64,000 bases of DNA, from contig CM033393.1 in assembly GCA_019426215.1 (NCBI GenBank), forward strand, positions 3,134,046 through 3,198,045, written 5' to 3'. Numbering within the stretch: position 1 is the first letter of the stretch; each line of letters opens with the position of its first letter. Shown in pieces: positions 1-10,458 of the stretch. The position numbers were made by a program, and so were the translations under genes. Source of the stretch: Buddleja alternifolia. Lineage: Eukaryota; Streptophyta; Magnoliopsida; Lamiales; Scrophulariaceae. The notes beneath the pieces were generated by a model. That model worked only from the letters and a program-made list of their open reading frames with translations. It was not told the DNA's origin and did no database searches.

Positions 1-180
1 TTCTACATTTTACACATGGAAGATGATAGTTTCATATATCCCGCCCCCATTATTTTAGGATGTCCTTTCCTTAAGATGGCTCGAAGAATTGTGAATGTCC
101 AAGATGGTACATTCCATGGAGTTTGACGGCGAAATTGTCAAATTCAATATACTTTACCCATGCGGTGTCCTTTGGATGTG
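1..180 (+). pseudogene. Ty3/gypsy pol fragment, aspartic protease region
   Basis: Enters from the left edge. The conceptual translation of the first ~150 bases resembles the retropepsin C-terminal part of plant gypsy polyproteins, with a segment like 'IILGCPFLKMARRIVNVQ' (family pattern LGRPFL-TA-IDV). An in-frame stop follows the D-G-T-F-H-G stretch. It then runs into sequence like the very C-terminal tail of such polyproteins and a long non-coding stretch; no reverse transcriptase or integrase lies between. This suggests an internally deleted derivative. The family assignment rests on motif recognition only. Confidence 0.6.
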
Positions 181-1893
181 ACATCTATTTTCTTTATTGA
201 TAAGAGATGATGCCATAGGAAATGGTGCGCCACAAAACACATGCACTGGCACAAGTTCCATTGTGAGACCGGGTTGATCGGGGCTAAAACATCGAGCCAA
301 CAACATTAAACAAAGGCGCTTCTTGTGAACCAACCTAAGCGTGGCTGAAAAGCCACCTCCAAATTTGATCTCTTTATCCCTCTATTTTATTTACTTTGTT
401 CATGAGTGATCGTTGAACTTTTATATTGAGGACAATGTAAGTTTTAAGTGTGAGTGAGACGTTAAATTTGGTTCTATTTGTTTTGTTTTTTCTTGTTTTG
501 TTTGAATAAGTTGAGAACTTGATTGGTTTGATACTATTGTGCGGATTCGGGATGCTTTAATTATTATAAGATGAAAGCGCTTTTTGAAATTTCATTTCAT
601 TAGAATAAAATAATTTAGATGCCGTGAGTTTGAATCGGTTGATTACGAATGAGATAGACATATTATAGGTGGAACACCTTGCTTATTAAACTTTTATTGA
701 TACGATGATGGAGGTGGAACACCTTGCTTATTGAACTTTTATTGATACGATGATGGAATTATGAAGTGGATTTGCAGAATTTAATAGACTAATGACAACC
801 ATGTGTTTATGAACCTTGCTTTTGGTTGAATTTCTATGAAAATATTCTTTCTTTCATTGTGTGTATCTTCCATATTCTTGTACTACTAGAATTTGCTTTG
901 AACCACTTCAAGATTACATTGAAAGGCACACTTGAAGATGACAAAGGCACTTAGGATTTTAACCCACTTGGTCAAAAGACCTACCTTATGCATTTTTATC
1001 TCTAGTTAACCCCATTTGAGCTTTTGGTCTTTTTGTTGATTAAACCGAAATTATGAGCATTTACCATTTCTTTATTCCCTCTTCATTACAACTCCAAAAC
1101 GTGTAGAGCATTAAGGATGAATTCTATGGGTTTTAATAGAATGACATGTTTAGAGTAGGTGTGGGGGTGCTTTTGGTTAATGTAAAGGGTATTATTCGAA
1201 TTGTGATAAAAGATCTTAAACATCTTTGATTCCTTGTCAGTTTCACATTGCTATATTGTTGGCTTCATGCTTGAAAAAAAAAAATGGAGAGAGAGAAAAT
1301 GTGAAGAAGAAAAGTGGGAAAGAAGAAGAGCAATGTTAAATGTGAAAAGTGGGAAACAAATGAATGATGGAAACGTGGGTATGAGATATGTTGTTGATAG
1401 GTTTTGGGTCCTTTTTTCACTTTTTACCCAATTGTATCTTGATGCTCTACTAGTTTCTCGGACTTAACATTCTTTATCTTTTGTTTTCTCAAGCCTCAAC
1501 CCCGTCACAACCATATTTAAGACCTTTTGATTCTTGTGTGCATATTTCGAAAGTATTGGCGAATTTGGTGCATAAGCAAGCCTATGGGAGGGCATTTTTA
1601 TAGAAAGATTTGAGTGAAACACGTTATCCCTATACATTTAAGTGTTTGAAGAGGATTGTGAGAAAGCCTACCAAATCCTTAGCATTTATAGTCTTGTATC
1701 AGATCGTTGTGTGGATATTTAATCAAGTTTGTATGTGAATCTTAACTATAATGAGTGCTAATCTTTGTAGTGCTTAACTTGGTTTTTGGTTCATGTTATA
1801 TGTTATTGATTTTCATTTCGATGAATTTGAGAGAAGTTTGCTTATTCTTAGTTCATGCCTGAGGACGTGCAAAAGGCCAAGTGTGGGGGCATT
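181..1893 (+). mobile_element. Non-coding 3' internal region of the gypsy element
   Basis: No convincing gene. The stretch holds features usual for plant gypsy 3' internal regions: a 'gaggacaatgtaagttt' leader-like motif near 430 and purine-rich 'gtgtgggggtg' blocks near 1160 and 1875, the last directly before the LTR-like start. A direct repeat of about 45 bp containing 'ggtggaacaccttgctta' occurs twice at 665-755. The short frames at 1234-1467 and 1793-2044 lack recognisable domains. Confidence 0.45.
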
Positions 1894-2510
1894 TGATAAG
1901 TGCTTTACATGCCTAGTAATCTCATCTAATTCTAATATTTTTTATTCGATATTTGATGCGAATTATTTTCCAAAAGTGTTGATTTTATCTTGTAGGATCA
2001 TCCAAAAGCATTTTAGAGAAATGAAGAAAATAGCACGAAATTAAGAATAAACAATCTAAGCACATCACCGGCATTTATGTCGTAACTCTCTCCAAAGATA
2101 TCCAATTAAGTTCACTCTCGTGCCATTGTAAAACTAAAAAATGTAGCTTCATTTTATAGTTAAAGACTAAGGTAAAAAATGTCCAGAAAAAGGCGAAAAT
2201 GACAACGAAAGTGAACAATGCAAAAGATCAAAATGAAATTTCACGTTGTGATGGATTGTATGCCTCTTTAAAAGATGAACTAGTTCTTAAGTCCTTCTAA
2301 AACATTGTAGATCTATATCTTAGCTTTTCATAGCAACTTGAATCATCTCAATCCGATATTTAATTTGGGGTTGATGCACTCAAACCAACGTCTGGGGAGA
2401 TTCGATACTACCCCTTTGGGTTATACCCAACTAATTCCTTTTAATTGCACATGGGTCCAATGAATTTTTGGAGACTTTTTAATTTGGTCCTCTTAAATTG
2501 ATTTTTTTAA
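1894..2510 (+). mobile_element. Partial gypsy LTR (3' truncated)
   Basis: Begins TGATAAGTGC directly after a polypurine tract (aagtgtgggggcatt). It shares order and motifs with the solo LTR at 13908-15559: the TGATAAG start, a segment around 'acattgtaga', then 'cttgaatcatc' and 'ccgatat' at equivalent positions. No CA end was found before the sequence changes near 2510, so the LTR looks truncated. The two copies are clearly diverged. Confidence 0.5.
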
Positions 2511-2933
2511 TACAAAAGAAACAAAAAGAAACAATAGAAGAACAGTGTTACCAAATTCTATCACTTAATGAGTTAATTATTTTATTCTAATATTTTCATG
2601 TAACTTTTTATTATTTCTCTATTTATTAAAATGACTTCTTTTAATGATTCTAATATATTATCAACTCTAGTGTTGTCTAATTCTAAGTTCGATGTTAGGG
2701 ATATAAATAAACCTGTTAAACTATTTAAGTGTTTATGTTCTGAATGTAAATTGTGTTTAAAACTTGAATCAAATCTACAAACAAATCTATTTCTATCTAA
2801 CAAAATTATGGATCTATCAGCTAGACTATATTCAAGATCTAAAAATTCTGATCTTTTAAAATTAGAGGGATCTATATTTTTATTTTTAGAAAGTTGTTAC
2901 TAATAAATTTAAAATTAACAGGAATCTAGTATA
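2511..2933. other. AT-rich stretch with overlapping unassigned frames
   Basis: Open frames exist on both strands (2582-2803 minus, 2631-2903 plus), overlapping almost completely. Neither shows a known motif. The plus frame has a cysteine cluster (CLCSECKLC) and a leucine/serine-rich composition. It borders endogenous viral fragments and may be another piece of the same virus, but nothing seen proves it. Confidence 0.25.
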
Positions 2934-3070
2934 ATTTTGAGCTTCTCGTAACCTTGGTGGTAAAGTATGATAAATATTTAGCCAATTATTTCTTCACTTG
3001 AAAATTTACACTATAGTAATCCAGATATAATAAGTGAACTTTCAAATCAATTAATAATTATAAGAAATAA

Positions 3071-3376
3071 TTGAAACCTATATCAGAGATGTTCTGGTCA
3101 TTCCATGAAGAAATAAATCCTTTAGCAAATGAGGACGAACTCAATCTAGCTTTAGAAACAAGAAGGAAAAAACAGTGGCATAACATGATGCCTACTTCCG
3201 AGCTGTCATCAAATTACAAGCTTATTTTTCAAGCCCCTCAACATAGCATTTTTATTCCAGCAAGGGTCAAGTTTCGCTACAGAATTACAACTCTAGGGAA
3301 GAAAGCTCTAACGAGCTTAGAATATCAGCTAAAATATGATCCAGACCTTGCAGGAACCAGCCGAGATACATTCTAA
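3071..3376 (+). pseudogene. Caulimovirid movement-protein-like fragment, copy 1
   Basis: Frame of about 100 residues corresponding to the C-terminal part of a viral cell-to-cell movement (30K-type) protein, judged by its match to the longer copy at 5340-5918 and by the pararetroviral promoter just downstream. It contains the conserved patch FWSFHEEINPLAN. Its 5' part is missing: upstream sequence is a different viral scrap joined at ~3065. No other viral domain (coat, protease, RT) was seen nearby. Family assignment is from pattern recognition, not a search. Confidence 0.5.
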
Positions 3377-3830
3377 GCTACAAAGAAGACAAAACTTAGC
3401 ATTATCAGAAGAATAATAATTCAATAGCCAGACGCAAGCGATGACGATAGCAGCACTCAGAAGACGACTTTTTTAATAATTGTGACTTTTGTGCACCTTT
3501 AATGTTTGCTTTTTTTTTTGCCACATGTTGTTTTTCTTTAGACAGATTCTTTTCTCTCAGTTTCTCGAGCGCTGTTTTGCCTATTTTTTCACCATTACTG
3601 GCTACCGTCTAGAGAACGCCAGCTTTTCTTTCATTTTAGTCTAGTGTGGTTTGAAATCCGAGGCCTATAAATACACCTCATTCTTCATTGTAAAAACTCA
3701 CACAGTAAAAACTCTCCAACCCACATTTCTTGGTTGCTAGAGAGTCTCTCAACTATTTCTGTAATAGACTATCCTTGTGTGCAAAAATTCATTGTAAGTT
3801 TTATATATTTTATTAATATGCATAGTGAGT
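3377..3830 (+). promoter_or_regulatory. Pararetrovirus-like promoter and leader, copy 1
   Basis: Downstream of the frame lies a TGACG-type element around 3430-3446 (gacgcaagcgatgacg), similar in arrangement to the as-1 element of caulimovirus 35S promoters. A TATA box (cctataaatac, 3664-3674) follows, then a leader with a gtaagt donor-like site near 3795. The same block recurs in the other two copies, which suggests it is the virus's intergenic promoter. Activity cannot be judged. Confidence 0.45.
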
Positions 3831-4011
3831 AGATTACCTTAGGGAAAGGATTCCCTTACTATTTAAAATTTTATAGTACTCTCATACTCATAAGAAAAAA
3901 AAATAATGATATATATCGGTTAAGGTCTAACCTTCTGCCTTGTTATCATCAAAAAATGTTTTCGCTGTATAAATTCTTTAACTCTGATTTCCTGCTTCAG
4001 GAAGGATTTGC

Positions 4012-4098
4012 CTAGTTTGTTTGTCTGCTGATTGTTGGGGGGGGGGGGGGGTTATCCCTTGAATTTACTTCGCAACCTAGAAACCCAAAGAAGCTACG
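4012..4098. repeat. Spacer of the viral inverted repeat with G15 run
   Basis: The loop between the two inverted viral arms is about 87 bp and contains an uninterrupted run of 15 G at 4037-4051. Such a run next to a long inverted repeat is structure-prone and length-unstable, so the exact count may be an assembly estimate. Confidence 0.6.
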
Positions 4099-5100
4099 CA
4101 AATCCTTCCCGAAGCAGGAAATCAGAGTTAAAAAATTTATATAGCAAAAACTTTTTTTGATGATAATAGGGCAGAAGGTTAGACCTTGACTGATATTTAT
4201 CATCATCATCATTTTTTTTTATGAGTATGAGAGTACTATAACATTTTAAATAGTAGGGGAATCCATTCCCTAATGGTAATCTACTCACTATGCACATTAA
4301 TAAAACATATAAAACTTACAATGAATTTTTGCACACAAGGATAGTTTATTACAAAAATAGTTGAGAGAGTCTCTAGCAACCAAGAAGTGTGGGTTGGAGA
4401 ATCGGTTCGAGTTTTTACAATAAAGAATGAGGCATATTTATAGACCTCGGATTTCAAACCACACACTAAACTAAAATGAAAAAAATGTTGGCGTCCTCTA
4501 GACGATAGCCAGTAAAGGTGAAAAAAAAGGCAAAACAGCGCCCAAGAAAATAATAGAAAATAATCTGTCTAAAGAAAAGCCACAGGTGGCAAAAAAAAAA
4601 AAAGCAAATAGTAAAGGTGCACAAAAGTCACAATTATTGAAAAAGTTGTTTTCTGAGTGCTGCTATCATCATTGCTTGCGTCTGACTATTGAATTATTCT
4701 TCTTCTCATAATGCTGATAATATATTGAAGCTTTGTCTTCTTTGTAGCTTAGAATGCATCTCTACTAGTTCCTGCAAGGTCTGGATCATATTTTGGCTGA
4801 TATTCTAAGCTCGTTAGAGCTTTCTTCCCTGGAGTTGTAATTTTGTAGCTAAACTTAAGCATTACTGGAATAAAAATGCTGTGTTGAGGGGCTTGAAAAA
4901 TAAGCTTGTAATCTGATGACAAATCGGAAGTAGGCATCATGTAATGCCGCTGTTTTTTCCTTCTTGTTTCTAAAGCTAGCTTGAGTTGTTCCTCATTTGC
5001 TAAAGGATTGATTTCTTCATGGAATGACCAGAACATCTTCGATACAGGTTCCCATTTTTCATAATTTTCGGTAACTGATATATTTCCAAAATTTGTCAAC
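4099..5100 (-). mobile_element. Endogenous pararetrovirus fragment, right arm of inverted repeat
   Basis: Reverse-complement counterpart of 3071-4011. Read on the minus strand it contains a movement-protein-like frame (5099-4749), promoter block with TATA-like 'atttatag' complement near 4436-4443, leader, and the same terminal stretch (gcaggaaatcagag near 4113-4126 on plus). Confidence 0.55.
4749..5099 (-). pseudogene. Caulimovirid movement-protein-like fragment, copy 2
   Basis: An open frame of 116 codons, the best preserved of the three copies. It begins slightly further upstream than copy 1 and includes a segment (NYEKWEPVSKMFW) that in copy 3 is broken by a stop. It ends at the same C-terminal residues as copy 1. 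The N-terminal half of the expected protein is missing on this strand. Being open over this length does not make it functional; it is a partial domain. Confidence 0.5.
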
Positions 5101-5199
5101 CCGAACCTTTTTCAACCCTTGTCAAACTGTTTTAGCCTTACCTAAAGAAATTGAGCCCATAATCTAGAAAAAGGCAAAAGAAAATTTTTATTCATTAAT

Positions 5200-6300
5200 G
5201 GTAGCCCAAATAATTATCAAGCGATAGATAGACAGAATAAAGCCCCAAAATCACCTATTGTGCTGGAAAGGAGAACCTATTCTTCAAGAAGGGACATTAA
5301 AATTTTGTACGCTCAAATATTTATCATGGCCAAATATTCACATTGATGTCTCAGTTTTTAGATAAGGCTCGATAGAAAATGCCTTCATCAGCGTACAAAA
5401 CTTTTAGATTTTGGTTTTGTATCAAGAATTTTTGAATCAGATCCATCTCAAGTAATACATTTAGGAAGACAGTTATCAGACACAGTCAAGTTTCAATTTG
5501 ATCAAGGAGCAGTCAGCCTTCGACTTGACATAGCATCAATTCCTCCAATTTGGAATAAAATTGGAGTAGAACTTGGACATTCTTTTATATCAGTTACCCA
5601 AAATCATGAAAAATAGGAACCTGTATCAGAGATGTTCTGGTCATTCCATGAAGAAATCAATCCTTTAGCAAATGAGGAACAACTCAATCTAGCTTTAGAA
5701 ACTAGAAGGAAAAAACAACGGCATTACATGATGCCTACTTCCGATCTGTAATCAGATTACAAGCTTATTTTTCAAGCCCGCCAACACAACATTTTTATTC
5801 CAGCCGGCTCAAGTTTCTCTACAGAATTACAACTCTAGGGAAGAAAGCTCTAACGAGCTTAGAATATCAGCCAAATTATGGTCCAAAACTTGCAGGAACC
5901 AGCAGAAATGCATTCTAAGCTACAAAGAAGGCAAAGCTTCAATGTATTATCAACATTATCAGAAGAATAATAATTCAATAGTCAGACGCAAGCGATGACG
6001 ATAGCAACACTCATAAGACAACTTTTTTAATAATTGTGACTTTTGTGCACCTTTACTGTTTGCTTTTGATTTTTAGCCACCTGTGGCTTTTCTTTATACA
6101 GATTATTTTCTGTCATTTTCTCGAAGCTGTTTTGCCTATTTTTTTCACCTTTACTGGCCACCATCTAGAGGAAGCCAACTTTTCTTTCATTTTAGTTTAG
6201 TGTGGTTTGAAATCCGAAGCCTATAAATACGCCTCATTCTTTATTGTAAAAATTCGCATTGAAAGAAACTCTTCAACCCACACTTCTTGGTTGTTACTTA
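5200..6300 (+). mobile_element. Endogenous pararetrovirus fragment, copy 3 (direct)
   Basis: Plus-strand copy reaching further 5' than the others. A coding scrap at about 5200-5335 is followed by a movement-protein-like region from ~5400, ending with the same promoter and leader block (TATA-like cctataaatac near 6220). The coding region has an in-frame stop near 5615, a second near 5750 and a small frame disruption near 5805-5815. It is therefore a pseudogene. Beyond ~6300 the sequence jumps to a piece matching 2934-2993. Confidence 0.5.
5397..5918 (+). pseudogene. Movement-protein-like region, copy 3, longest and broken
   Basis: Covers the central and C-terminal part of the movement-protein-like domain. 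The central part shows an alternating hydrophobic pattern (e.g. VSLRLDIASIPPIW, GVELGHSFISVT), compatible with the beta-strand core of 30K-superfamily proteins. Two stops and one frame change break it. This is the only copy that keeps the central region, so it best supports the viral assignment. It could alternatively be some other viral structural protein. Confidence 0.45.
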
Positions 6301-6430
6301 TAATTTTGAGGATCTCGTAATCTTGTTGGTAAAGTATGATAAATATTTATCAATTATTTCTTCTAATTATTAATTGATTTAAAAGTTCACTTATTAGATC
6401 TGGATCACTATAGTCTAAATTTTCAAGTGT
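6301..6430. mobile_element. Shuffled viral scraps (one direct, one inverted)
   Basis: 6303-6360 repeats 2934-2993 in direct orientation; 6361-6427 repeats 2993-3060 in inverse orientation. On the minus strand the second piece reads as a short open coding scrap (ENLDYSDPDLISELL), better preserved than its plus-strand partner. This shows the viral locus was rearranged by inversion as well as duplication. Confidence 0.55.
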
Positions 6431-6541
6431 ATTTAAACACTCAATAAAGGAATTCAGAATATGAGAGGGTATAGGCATGTAATTCACAAATTTGGATATT
6501 ATGCAAAAAAAAATTTTTTAAAAGGTTGGGGTTCTCTTTTC

Positions 6542-6674
6542 TGTTAGAGTTTCTATTAGTTTAGGTTTCTTATTTATGTCAAGTTATTTATTTACTTTAT
6601 TATTCTTTTATTTGTAATCTCTATATAAACCTTTCATTAGTGGAATAAAATACTAAGGGGAATTTACCTTAACA
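6542..6674 (+). repeat. 5' LTR of copia element (133 bp)
   Basis: Starts TGTTAGAG, contains 'ctatataaacc' as a TATA-like box, ends CTTAACA. PBS follows at 6675 (tggtatcagcc, initiator-Met type). The TSD TTTTC lies at 6537-6541. Confidence 0.93.
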
Positions 6675-6963
6675 TGGTATCAGCCTAAAATCCCTCGTAT
6701 CCTGGTTTTCTCTCTTCCTTAGTCCGTTTCTCTCACGGTGGCCGTCTTCACCAGCGTCGCCAATCTTCTTCCTCTTTCTCTCTATATTTTTCCTACCTCT
6801 TTAAGTCGTTTCTCCCCTCGACGCGCCATATTTCACTTCATATAGCCTCCATTGCGGACCTCTTTATTGTGATTATTCCGATGATTCATCAAGGTAATTT
6901 TTTCGATTAATATACTCTTAATTACTTTTTTTTTTCGATAATATTTTTCGGTTCATCCACCTA

Positions 6964-8211
6964 ATGTCTCACTCCGAAGACTCCTCTACCACCGCATCAC
7001 AAGTTCTTGACCACAACCCCAAACCACCGCCCATACACTCGGCTTTAGCCGTCAGAAACGTTCACTCATCTTTTGGTTTTAAATTAACGAAAAATGCTTC
7101 CAATTACAAATTATGGCGTGGTATGTTATGGATCTATGTCGTAGCTACTTGGTTTTTGATCACATCACTAGCCAATCAAAACCTATTTCTAAAATTGATG
7201 AAACTTGGTTTTCCCTCGATTCCACTATAAAAAGGTGGTTTTATTCTTCTGTTGACATCAAATTGCTAAAAAATCTTGATCTTGAATATGCCACGTCACA
7301 TGATCTTTGATTTGCTATTGAATCTAATTTTCAAAATAATAAAGCATCCCGCTCCATGCAATTGAATGAACGTTTTCACAATCTTCGTAAAGGAACACTT
7401 TCTATCTCCCAATACTGTCAGGAGATGAAATTTTTGGCTGACAATCTCGCCGATCTTGATACTCCAATTACTGATCAGGCCTTAATTCTTTAACTTTTAC
7501 AAGGTCTCCCCGAGTCGTACGTCCCTCTAGTTACCGTCATTACCGCCAAACCATCCCTTCCATATTTCTCTGAAGTTCATAATTTGCTTCTTATTCACGA
7601 ATCCCGTGAAACATGGTTCACTTCTCCTTCTCAACCTTCCGACTCTGCTCATGCTCTTTTCCCAAAATCCCACCGAAAACCAAAACAATTATCGAAATTA
7701 TAGTAACACTCGTGGAAGAGGTGGTGGTCGAAATTCGAACCGAGGTGGTCGCTCGGGAAATCACAATCACGGCTCTTGCTACAACCCCAATTATTCAGCC
7801 GGCCCAACCAATGGTTACTTCTACCAGCTTGTGCAACACACGCCAAATGGGTGTCAGCTCCTTGGCCCACTTCATGCCTCTTTTAATCCGTCCAGCAGCC
7901 CTTTACCGCTCCACTCCACTAATTCAGCAAACTGGGCCTCATCTTCTTAGCCCATTACCTCAGCACGGTTCAACCCCTCCACCACTAGGCCTGCTTCACT
8001 TATTGGCCCATTTTCTCCTTCACCCATTAACAGCGCCCAGTCCAGCAACCAGGGAATTTTGGGGACGCGCCCAGCTGGGCCATGAGCAAACTTCGACCCA
8101 CCTGCCTTCGGACCTCCACTCACTGCCCAACCAGCTGCTTCACCAGGCCCATCTCAGCTCAACCCGCCGCCGCCAATCATTGCCACAGATCTCTCTGCTT
8201 TATATCAAACA
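6964..8211 (+). pseudogene. copia gag (broken)
   Basis: Starts at the first ATG after the PBS leader. The N-terminal part has the copia gag pattern NYKLWRGML followed by a frame change near 7110-7120. A UBN2-like region carries stops near 7308 and 7491. A glycine/arginine-rich stretch (RGRGGGRNSNRGG, about 7710-7770) and a long proline/serine/threonine-rich linker follow. No intact CCHC knuckle was found; the Gly/Arg stretch sits in its usual place. Confidence 0.75.
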
Positions 8212-8550
8212 ATGACACTCAAAAAACCCGACGACCAGTGGTATTTGGATACAGGTGCGAGTTTTCACATGTCCTCTCATCAAGGTAATTCTTTTAATAT
8301 TGCACCTTGTAATAATTTAAATTCAATAATTGTTGGTAATGGTGTTGCACTCCCTGTCACTTTAATTGGTCAATCATCTCTTCCCACTTTTTCTCGTTGT
8401 CTTTCTCTCAATAATATTTTAATTTCTCCCTCCTTAGTTAAAAATCTTATCTCTGTTCATAAATTTACATGTGACAATCAATGCTCCATGGAGTTCGACC
8501 CTTTTGGTTTTTCTGTAAAGGATCTTAGGACTGGCTCGTTACTTCTTTGA
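8212..8550 (+). pseudogene. copia protease region
   Basis: Encodes WYLDTGASFHMSS (8230-8271), the copia aspartic protease active-site signature, here with DTG. A hydrophobic region ending LVKNLISVHKFTCD follows, typical of the protease to GAG-pre-integrase transition. The frame stops at 8548. Confidence 0.8.
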
Positions 8551-8592
8551 AAAAATAGCGATGGCGATCTCTATCACTTCACTCCATCCTCC

Positions 8593-9858
8593 ATGGCTCT
8601 CCTCACTTCTTTAGCTCCATCTTGTTCCACATGGCATCGTCGTCTCAGTAATCCCGAAGTCGTTGTTTTCAATTTTCTTTCTAGTTGTAGTTTTATCTCT
8701 TGTAATAAGGATTATTCTCGTTCTCTTTGTCATGCTTGTCAATTAGGAAAGCATAAACGTTTACCCTTTTTCAGTTCTACTTCTTCTAGTAAAAACTCAT
8801 TTGATATTATTCATTCTGATATTTGGACATCTCTCGTTCCTAGTTTGGGTGGTTTTCCTTATTATTTAGTTTTCCTAGATGATTTTTCGCATTTCTATTG
8901 GATTTTTCCTTTATGAAATAAATCGGATACTTTTAAAATTTTTGTAATTTTTTTTAATTATGTTCAAAATCAATTTCAATTCAAATTAAAATTTTTCAAT
9001 GTGACCATGGTGGCGAATTTGACCAATCATTCTTTTAAAAAAATTTTTGCTATCAATGGCGTCTAATTTTCGTGTCCTTACATTTCTCAACAAAATGGTA
9101 AAGCCGAACGAACCATTCAAACCATCAATAATGTCGCGCGTTCTCTCCTTTTTCAAGCCTCTCCTTCTCCTTCTTTTTAGGTTGAGGCCATTCACATGGC
9201 TGCTCATCTTCTTAATATTCTACCCACCTCGACTCTCTCTTTTCGCACACCTTTTGAAGTTTTGTATCACGTCTCTCCCTCTTATGACCATCTCCGCATT
9301 TTTAGCTATTTGTGTTATCCCAATCTCTCTGCCACGACTCTTCATAAATTATCCAATTGCTCGTCTGCCTGTATTTTCCTAGGTTTTCCTTCTGATCATT
9401 GCGGCTATCATTGTCTCGATCTTGACACGAACAAAATTGTCATTTCTCGCCATGTCATTTTTGATGTATCAGTTTTCCCCTTCACTTCTCGCACTTTCCC
9501 TCTCGATTCCACCTCTTATCAATTTCTTGATTCTCTCTCCGACGAGGACGAGCCTTTCCTACTCCGTCATCTCATCACTGCTCCACCATCAAAGGTTTCT
9601 GAACGTCCTCCTCCTGATTTTCCCCCTCCCACTTCTCCACCCCTTCAACTGCCCTTTCCAACTCCTCCTCCCGTGGCTTCAGTTTCTCCCCCTCTCCTCC
9701 ACTTTTCTCCCATCTCTACCCATCCTATGGTCACTCGTTCCAAAGTTGGGGTTACTAAACCTAACCAACTTCTAAATCTCTCTGCTTCTTTCTCCTATTC
9801 CTCGTACTTACACTCAAGCTCTTCGCGATCCCCACTGGACCTCTGCTATGCAGGATGA
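8593..9858 (+). pseudogene. copia integrase (broken)
   Basis: The zinc-binding GAG-pre-integrase part reads HRRLSNP...CHACQLGKHKRLPF; the second histidine of HHCC is replaced (SNP instead of GHP). The catalytic core starts FDIIHSDIW (8800-8826). A stop follows at ~8914, then frameshifts and stops to ~9195 destroy the middle of the core. The C-terminal part (9196-9858) has FRTPFEVLY, GYHCLDLDTNKIVISRHVIF and a proline-rich linker ending HPMVTRSKVG, the usual start of the RT module. Confidence 0.8.
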
Positions 9859-10440
9859 ACTTCAATCTCTTCAATCGAATCACACATAGGATCTTGTTCC
9901 TTGTCCTCCTAATGTTAATCTTGTCGGGTTCAAATGGATTTTTCGCCAGAAATTTCGTTCCGACGGATCTCTTGAAGGCTATAAGCCTCATTTCATTGCT
10001 CAGGGTTTCACGTAGCAGCTTGGCATCGATTATGAGGATACTTTTTATCTCGTTGTAAAATCCTCTACCATTCGCACCGTCCTTAGTCTTGCTCTCTCCC
10101 TCTCTTGGCCTCTTCATCAGCTCGATGTCAAGAATGCCTTCCTTAATGTTCATCTTATCGAAACAGTTCATATGAAGCAACCTCCTGGTTTTCCGGATCC
10201 CAAATTTCCTGATCACGTCTGTTTTCTCATGAAAGCATTGTATGGCCTCAAAAAAGCTCCTCGTGCTTGGCATCATCGCTTTGCTTCTTATCTGTCTTCC
10301 TTTGTCTTTGTCAACAGTCGTGAAGATGCTTCTCTTTTGATCTTTCGTAGGAACGCCTCCACTGTCTATCTTCTCCTTTATGTTGATGACATCGTCCTCA
10401 CAGTTTTTCTTCTTCTCTTCTAACTCATCTCACTTCTCTT
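9859..10440 (+). pseudogene. copia reverse transcriptase, N-terminal and palm
   Basis: The early RT is in disrupted frames (~9859-10170). From 10172 an open stretch encodes QPPGFPDP and LYGLKKAPRAWH, then YVDDIVLT (10380-10403), the RT catalytic box. After it the frame is lost at 10423 and resumes at 10459. The catalytic aspartates are still encoded. Confidence 0.82.
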
Positions 10441-10458
10441 TTTTCTAAGGAATTCGCC

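Larger units (their letters stand above)
2934..4011 (+). mobile_element. Endogenous pararetrovirus fragment, left arm of inverted repeat
   Basis: Caulimovirid-like segment: a short coding scrap (2985-3060), a movement-protein-like frame (3071-3376), a promoter/leader region and a leader tail with a potential splice donor. From about 3071 to 4011 it is repeated in inverse orientation at 4099-5100. It is also partly repeated in direct orientation at 5340-6300. The arms are similar but carry substitutions and small indels, so this is an old rearranged integration. Confidence 0.55.

Noticed and set aside
1234..1467. 77-codon frame with lysine/glutamate-rich start
   Set aside because: Arises from a purine-rich stretch in the gypsy 3' non-coding region; no homologous motif.
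7613..8215. 200-codon frame within the plus copia gag
   Set aside because: Runs out of frame with the gag and Gly/Arg-rich region; its leucine/serine/proline composition reflects the C/T-rich coding strand.
9761..10276. 171-codon minus-strand frame
   Set aside because: Antisense of copia RT; no motif; expected from strand composition.
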